From assembly GCA_947305445.1 (NCBI GenBank), contig CAMZDU010000021.1, forward strand, positions 1 through 9,644: DNA of 9,644 bases, given 5' to 3'. Below are positions 5,747 through 9,644 of the stretch, in pieces (position 1 is the stretch's first letter; the number at the start of each line of letters is the position of its first letter). This stretch comes from an uncultured Selenomonadales bacterium. GTDB taxonomy: Bacteria; Bacillota; Negativicutes; Selenomonadales; Selenomonadaceae. The notes below the pieces were generated by a model. That model was not told the origin of the DNA and did no database searches. It saw only the letters and a program-made list of their open reading frames with translations. The position numbers and the translations under genes are program-made.

Positions 5747-7399
5747 ATGTCGTTCAGTTACGAAGGCGAGTTGCGTGCGCGACTTGAGCGCGAAAAAAAT
5801 TTTGTCGTGAAGTCGGGCGGGCGATTGCGATTTGCGCTGGCGTATCCGAATTTTTATCGCGTCGGCATGTCAAATCTCGGCATTCACATAATTTACGCGC
5901 TGTTGAATTCGCGGCGCGAAGTCGCCTGCGAAAGATTTTTTCTGCCGGAGCTGTCGACGCTCGAAAAAATTTCCCGCGCCAATTTTCCGCTGTTAAGTCT
6001 GGAAACGCAGACGCCGCTGAATAAATTTCAAGTCGTCGGCTTCGCGGTAAGTTTCGAGCCGGATTACTTCAACATTGTCAAAATGCTCAAGCTCGGAAAA
6101 ATTAATCCCGTTGCAAGTCAGCGAACGGACTTCGACCCGATAATCATTGCGGGGGGGCCGTGCGCCACGTTCAATCCCGAACCGCTCGCCGAAATTTTTG
6201 ACGCGTTTATTATCGGCGAAGGCGAAGTAATTTTGCCGCCGCTTGTCGACGAAATAATTTCGACCGAACATTTGCCGCGGCTTAAACGCCTGGAAAAAAT
6301 TTCTCAACTTGCCGGCGTGTACGTGCCGAGCTTCCCGAAAAAAGTTTCGCGGCAATGGGTCAAGAACCTCGACGAACACTCCGCGCACACGACGATTGTC
6401 ACCGACGACGCGGAGTTTAACATGTATCTTGTCGAGACGGCTCGCGGCTGTGGAAGGCACTGCAGATTTTGCATGGCGGGATACTGCTTTCGCAAGCCGC
6501 GCAATCGTTCACTCGACGTGCTCCGCCGTGAAATTTCCGCCGCAAAAAAATTCGGCAAGAAAATTGGCCTTATGGGCGCGGCGATATCCGATTACCCGCA
6601 AATCGACGAGCTTTGCAAATTTATTCTCGGCGAACGGTTGCAAATGTCGGTAGCGTCTTTTCGTGCGGACTCGGTGACATTCGAGCTTGTAAAATCTTTG
6701 TCGGCAAGCGGACTGAAAACTTTGACCATTGCGCCCGAAGTCGGCTCCGATAAAATGCGCGCCGTCGTCAATAAAGGAATCACCGAGGAAAATATTTTCA
6801 CGGCGGTCGAATTGGGCTTGCGGGCGGGCATAAAAAATTTTCGACTGTATTTTATGGTCGGCTTGCCGTTCGAGGAGAAGGACGACGTGGAAGCGATTGC
6901 CGACTTGTCGACGCGAATAAAAAAATTTTGCGGCGGACGACTGACTTTGAGCCTAAATCCGTTCGTGCCCAAACCGTTCACGCCGTTTCAGTGGTCGCCG
7001 TTCGCGCAAAAAAAATATCTCGACGCGGCGTTCAAAATCCTTCGCACACGATTGAAGTCGGTGCGCGGCGTCGAAATAATTTCAGAGTCGGTGCGCTCTG
7101 CTGAAGTTCAAGCGATACTTTCACGCGGTGACAAAAAACTTTCTGCCGTCGTCATGAGGTCGGAGAGTGCGCAGGAGTTTCGGCAAAATTTTCGGGCGGC
7201 TGAACTCGACGAAGATTTTTACCTGCGGAAAATTCCGTTCGACGAGCCTTTGCCGTGGGATTTTCTTAACCAGGGCTTCACAAAAAAATATCTGCATGAC
7301 GAATTTAATCGAGCCGCCGCACTCAAGCCAACAGCAAAATGTTTTGACGGGTGCTCACGTTGCGGCGTGTGCAATCAGAGTTTCGGCGGCGCAATGTAA
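5747..7399 (+). CDS. B12-binding-like radical SAM protein with C-terminal Cys cluster
   Basis: A 550-aa COG1032-type protein of unknown substrate. Residues about 20-190 resemble a cobalamin-binding fold (RFALAYPNFYRVGMSNLG; IIIAGGPCATFNPEPLAEIFD; FIIGEGE) but I see no DxHxxG cobalamin-ligating motif, so B12 binding may be absent or base-off. The radical SAM core follows, with the CxxxCxxC cluster at Cys235, Cys239 and Cys242 in ARGCGRHCRFC. Later blocks LKTLTIAPEVGSDKMR, LYFMVGLPFEE and LNPFVPKPFTPFQW fit this widespread family. The C-terminus carries Cys532, Cys536, Cys539 and Cys542 (CX3CX2CX2C), which could hold a second Fe-S cluster. GGAG (5736-5739) is seven bases before ATG 5747; the frame is open to 5690, but that extension has no ribosome site. 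It stands alone between a terminator and a convergent gene. Phe codons are mixed and lean to TTT. Confidence 0.88.
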   Translation: MSFSYEGELRARLEREKNFVVKSGGRLRFALAYPNFYRVGMSNLGIHIIYALLNSRREVACERFFLPELSTLEKISRANFPLLSLETQTPLNKFQVVGFAVSFEPDYFNIVKMLKLGKINPVASQRTDFDPIIIAGGPCATFNPEPLAEIFDAFIIGEGEVILPPLVDEIISTEHLPRLKRLEKISQLAGVYVPSFPKKVSRQWVKNLDEHSAHTTIVTDDAEFNMYLVETARGCGRHCRFCMAGYCFRKPRNRSLDVLRREISAAKKFGKKIGLMGAAISDYPQIDELCKFILGERLQMSVASFRADSVTFELVKSLSASGLKTLTIAPEVGSDKMRAVVNKGITEENIFTAVELGLRAGIKNFRLYFMVGLPFEEKDDVEAIADLSTRIKKFCGGRLTLSLNPFVPKPFTPFQWSPFAQKKYLDAAFKILRTRLKSVRGVEIISESVRSAEVQAILSRGDKKLSAVVMRSESAQEFRQNFRAAELDEDFYLRKIPFDEPLPWDFLNQGFTKKYLHDEFNRAAALKPTAKCFDGCSRCGVCNQSFGGAM

Positions 7400-7478
7400 A
7401 TTTTTTGTCAGGAATTTGCGCCGAAAAATTTTTGTCGCGAATCACGGCATCGTGCAAAATAAGTTCGTTGCCGCTCGA

Positions 7479-7538
7479 TAGGAATTTGAAATTTTTTGAG
7501 CGTTGGTGTTGTTGACGTCAACCGAATCACAATTCCTA
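7479..7538. repeat. Spaced inverted repeat in the convergent gap
   Basis: TAGGAATT (7479-7486) and AATTCCTA (7531-7538) are perfect 8-bp inverted arms 44 bases apart, enclosing the palindrome at 7511-7522. The right arm is part of repeat copy B. Copy A has a comparable inverted arrangement with shorter spacing, so the two may share a secondary structure. Within 7400-7543 I see no hairpin with a T run, so neither convergent gene has an obvious intrinsic terminator. Confidence 0.35.
7511..7522. promoter_or_regulatory. Perfect 12-bp palindrome GTTGACGTCAAC
   Basis: A fully symmetric site between the convergent ends of the radical SAM and UDP-glucose dehydrogenase genes. It could be a protein-binding site or a compact hairpin stem. 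Lying at gene ends rather than near a promoter, its role is unclear. Confidence 0.35.
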
Positions 7539-7564
7539 ATTCCTCATTGGCGCATCCGTAGCAT
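7531..7564. repeat. Dispersed repeat, copy B, overlapping the ugd 3' end
   Basis: Matches copy A (1831-1864) at 28 of 34 positions. Bases 7544-7564 encode, on the minus strand, the last residues MLRMRQ and the stop codon of the UDP-glucose dehydrogenase. Read on the same strand, copy A gives MLRLRQ and then runs on past the position of the stop. Confidence 0.5.
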
Positions 7565-8797
7565 GTAGCGGCAATCGATAATTTTTTTGTTGCCGAGCGC
7601 GGGAATTTTTTTGAACTCGTCCCACGCCGTCACGATTGCCATAACATCGGCCGCGTCGTAAACTTTTTCGGCGGCGTCAAAAATTTTTATCGGCAGGTCG
7701 GGATAATGTTTGGCGAACTCGTCATTGGCGGCGGGATCGTACGCGACGACATTTTTATAACCTGCGGCAAAAATTTCGCGTATGATTCGGGCGGCGGGAG
7801 TGTCGCGCACGTCATCGCTCAGCGGCTTAAAACTCAACCCTAAAATGCCGACGACAGCCGACGCGTCCAAACCTTCGACAATGCGGCGGGCAATCGTCGC
7901 GGGGCGTGCGTCGTTCGTAGCGATAACATTTTTGAGGATTGGCGGCTCGAAGCCTTTGACGCGACTTTGTGCCAAAAGCGCGTTTGTGTCCTTTGGCAAA
8001 CAGTAACCGCCGTAGCCGCAACCCGGATAAACGTAAGACGTCATCGAGCAGTTGCCCCAGCGTTTGTCCATGTGCAAAATTTTGAACGCCTCGGCGACGT
8101 CAATTCCGCCGATTGTGTCGGCAATCTGCGACATCTCGTTCGAGTAGCTTATCAGCGTGGCAAGCAGAGTATTCGACAAATATTTTATAAACTCGCCGGT
8201 CGAAGGCGTCACGCACTTTATCGGCACGTTCATCGGCGCGTAAAGCTCCGTCAAAATTTTTCGCGCACGCTCGTCATCGGTGCCGATAACAATTCTGTCC
8301 GCGCCGATAAAATCTTCCCAGCAATGACCTTCGCGCAGGAATTCGGGATTGTTGGCGACGGCAAAATTTTTCTCGCCGCATTTTTTCTGAACATAAGGAA
8401 TAATTTTTTCGGCGGTCGTGGACGGCGGGATTGTCGACTTTGTGACGAGCACGCGAAATTTTTCGTTGGCCACAGCGTCAATGGTCGTGTCCACCGCCGC
8501 GAAAAGATAGCTCAAGTCCGCGCTGCCGTCCGTGCCGTAGGGCGTGCCCACGCAGTAAAAAATAATTTCGCTGTCTGCAACCGCCGCTTTAACGTCGTCC
8601 GTCACGAAAAAATTTTTGTCCAGATGCGCTGTCAAAATCTCGTCCATGTGCGGTTCAAGGAACGGAAGCTTGCCGCCGCGCAAAATTTTTTTCCGAGCGT
8701 CGTCCACGTCCGCGCCGTAAACTTTGTAACCGAGATGCGCGAATCCCAACGCCGTTGTCAGACCAACGAAGCCCAACCCGAAAACCGTAACGTTCAT
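7544..8797 (-). CDS. UDP-glucose 6-dehydrogenase
   Basis: Cytoplasmic enzyme oxidising UDP-glucose to UDP-glucuronate with two NAD+, feeding capsule or other surface glycan. It has 417 residues, within the family range. Visible elements: the NAD loop VFGLGFVG (5-12); CVGTPYG (82-88); VTKSTIPP (118-125); NNPEFLREG (149-157); EFIKYLSN with Lys205 and Asn209; and the catalytic Cys266 in PGCGYGGYCLPKDT. The C-terminal domain carries GLSFKPLSDDVRDTPA and ends IIDCRYMLRMRQ. UDP-ManNAc and GDP-mannose dehydrogenases are relatives, but the overall pattern and the partner gene favour UDP-glucose; the symbol (ugd, tuaD, rkpK and others are in use) is left open. AAGGAGG (8805-8811) is seven bases before ATG at 8797, so an in-frame upstream extension to 8902 is rejected. 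The start overlaps the upstream gene's stop as ATGA. Confidence 0.93.
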   Translation of the reverse strand: MNVTVFGLGFVGLTTALGFAHLGYKVYGADVDDARKKILRGGKLPFLEPHMDEILTAHLDKNFFVTDDVKAAVADSEIIFYCVGTPYGTDGSADLSYLFAAVDTTIDAVANEKFRVLVTKSTIPPSTTAEKIIPYVQKKCGEKNFAVANNPEFLREGHCWEDFIGADRIVIGTDDERARKILTELYAPMNVPIKCVTPSTGEFIKYLSNTLLATLISYSNEMSQIADTIGGIDVAEAFKILHMDKRWGNCSMTSYVYPGCGYGGYCLPKDTNALLAQSRVKGFEPPILKNVIATNDARPATIARRIVEGLDASAVVGILGLSFKPLSDDVRDTPAARIIREIFAAGYKNVVAYDPAANDEFAKHYPDLPIKIFDAAEKVYDAADVMAIVTAWDEFKKIPALGNKKIIDCRYMLRMRQ

Positions 8798-9644
8798 GAG
8801 TGCGCCTCCTTGATGAAGGTCAAAAATCTGCGAACGCCTTCTTCGACAAAAATTTTCGGGTCGTAATGCAAAATTCGCCGCGCCTTGTCGAGTACGGGAC
8901 AACGACGTTGCGGATTGTTCGTCAGATAATCTTTGTCGCTCGAAACGGCATATCTGACTTGCCCGCGATAGTTCAAAATCTCCGCGCCCGCCGCACGATA
9001 AATTTCCGCAAGTTCCGCAATGGAAATTTCCGGCTTGTCGATTCCGATGTTAAAATAATCGTAGCGGCCGTGCAGAAGAATTTTCAGATAACCGGCGGCG
9101 GCGTCGGCGATATGGCAAAAAGTTCTCTTCGGTGCGCCGCTCGACAAAATCGTTATGTCTTTGCCGTCGAAAACATTTTTTGCGAAGTCGGCGGGGACGC
9201 GTTTATCGTCGAGTTTCATGCCGGGGCCGTAGTTGTTGAACGGACGCACGACGCCAATCGGCAAGTCATAAATTTGCGCGAAATATTTGCACAGCGTCTC
9301 GCCGAAACGTTTCGACTCATCGTAGCATGAACGCGGCCCGGTCGCGCTGACATTGCCGTTGTAATCTTCGTCGGTCGGAACTTTGTCGGGCGGCGGGTCG
9401 CCGTAAATTTCACTCGTCGAGAAAAATAAGAAGCCCTCCAAATTTTTTTCGCGATAAAACTCCAAAAGCCTACGCAATCCCCAAACATTGGCGTCAATCG
9501 TTTCAATCGGGTGCAGTCGATAAAACGTCGGCGAAGCAATGGAGGCCATGTGCACGACAAAATTTGCCGAGTCCGCGCCGGAAATTTGCGCAATGTCGTC
9601 GCTGATGACGTTAAACTTTTCAATGGCGAAGTGCTCGTTGGAAA
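8794..9644 (-). CDS. UDP-glucuronate decarboxylase-like SDR enzyme (5' partial)
   Basis: An extended short-chain dehydrogenase/reductase acting on a nucleotide sugar, most like UDP-xylose synthase, which turns UDP-glucuronate into UDP-xylose. The frame stays open to the window edge, giving 282 visible residues; about 45-60 N-terminal residues with the GxxGxxG loop are missing, and the GTG at 9555 is internal. Visible motifs, numbered from the edge: HMASIASPTFY (31-41); STSEIYGD (75-82) with Glu78, matching the decarboxylase Glu; YDESK with Tyr107 and Lys111, the SDR catalytic pair; RPFNNYGP (133-140); and KRTF with Arg173, matching the conserved Arg of UDP-glucuronate decarboxylases such as ArnA. 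Other nucleotide-sugar epimerases and 4,6-dehydratases are the alternatives. It overlaps the UDP-glucose dehydrogenase by four bases, which would supply its substrate. Confidence 0.85.
   Translation of the reverse strand, partial: SNEHFAIEKFNVISDDIAQISGADSANFVVHMASIASPTFYRLHPIETIDANVWGLRRLLEFYREKNLEGFLFFSTSEIYGDPPPDKVPTDEDYNGNVSATGPRSCYDESKRFGETLCKYFAQIYDLPIGVVRPFNNYGPGMKLDDKRVPADFAKNVFDGKDITILSSGAPKRTFCHIADAAAGYLKILLHGRYDYFNIGIDKPEISIAELAEIYRAAGAEILNYRGQVRYAVSSDKDYLTNNPQRRCPVLDKARRILHYDPKIFVEEGVRRFLTFIKEAHS

Noticed and set aside
7443..7454. CACG-GCAT-CGTG mini-hairpin after the radical SAM gene
   Set aside because: Only four base pairs and no following T run; too weak to call a terminator.
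7967..8866. 299-codon plus-strand open frame opposite UDP-glucose dehydrogenase
   Set aside because: The minus-strand enzyme has all catalytic motifs; the opposite frame is rich in Arg, Val, Asn and Phe without any recognisable domain or ribosome site.
9321..9328. Third copy of the CGTAGCAT part of the dispersed repeat
   Set aside because: Only about eight bases match, within codons for the conserved Cys-Tyr-Asp of the SDR active site; chance is sufficient.

Overview
The window reads as ordinary bacterial chromosome with dense, mostly co-directional genes. Strong AGGAGG-type ribosome binding sites, an LDH-like malate dehydrogenase, a fused mannitol EIICBA and a composition near or above half G+C, broken up by A-run/T-run tracts, suggest an anaerobic Firmicutes-like bacterium. 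Negativicutes (Selenomonadales) is my best guess, but it is an inference from overall character and not from any marker search.

Layout. (1) 1-909, plus strand: malate dehydrogenase, cut at its N-terminus by the window edge and closed by a clear intrinsic terminator (930-967). (2) 1045-1779: a two-gene unit of an unrecognised 87-aa basic protein and tadA, the tRNA adenosine deaminase. (3) 1780-2003: a regulatory gap with a degenerate dispersed repeat, a small palindrome and a good sigma-A-like promoter whose -35 box lies in an inverted repeat. (4) 2004-5561: a mannitol operon, mtlA (fused EIICBA), a secreted cupin, then mtlD, ended by a strong hairpin terminator. No mtlR is present in the window. 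(5) 5747-7399: a single B12-binding-like/radical SAM protein with an extra C-terminal cysteine cluster. (6) 7400-7543: a convergent gap with a perfect 12-bp palindrome and the second copy of the dispersed repeat. (7) Minus strand, 7544 to the window end: UDP-glucose 6-dehydrogenase preceded by a UDP-glucuronate decarboxylase-like SDR enzyme; the two overlap by ATGA.

How the genes work together. MtlA would import mannitol as mannitol 1-phosphate and MtlD would oxidise it to fructose 6-phosphate for glycolysis. Malate dehydrogenase belongs to the C4-dicarboxylate/fermentative branch. The minus-strand pair would convert UDP-glucose to UDP-glucuronate and probably on to UDP-xylose for surface glycan. 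TadA makes inosine at the tRNA wobble position. The parts without a clear role are the exported cupin inside the mannitol operon, the 87-aa protein before tadA, and the radical SAM protein. I found no transposase, CRISPR array, tRNA, rRNA or phage gene. Nothing here is a convincing new defence or mobile system; the most unusual points are the mtlA-cupin-mtlD arrangement and the dispersed repeat that overlaps the end of the UDP-glucose dehydrogenase gene.
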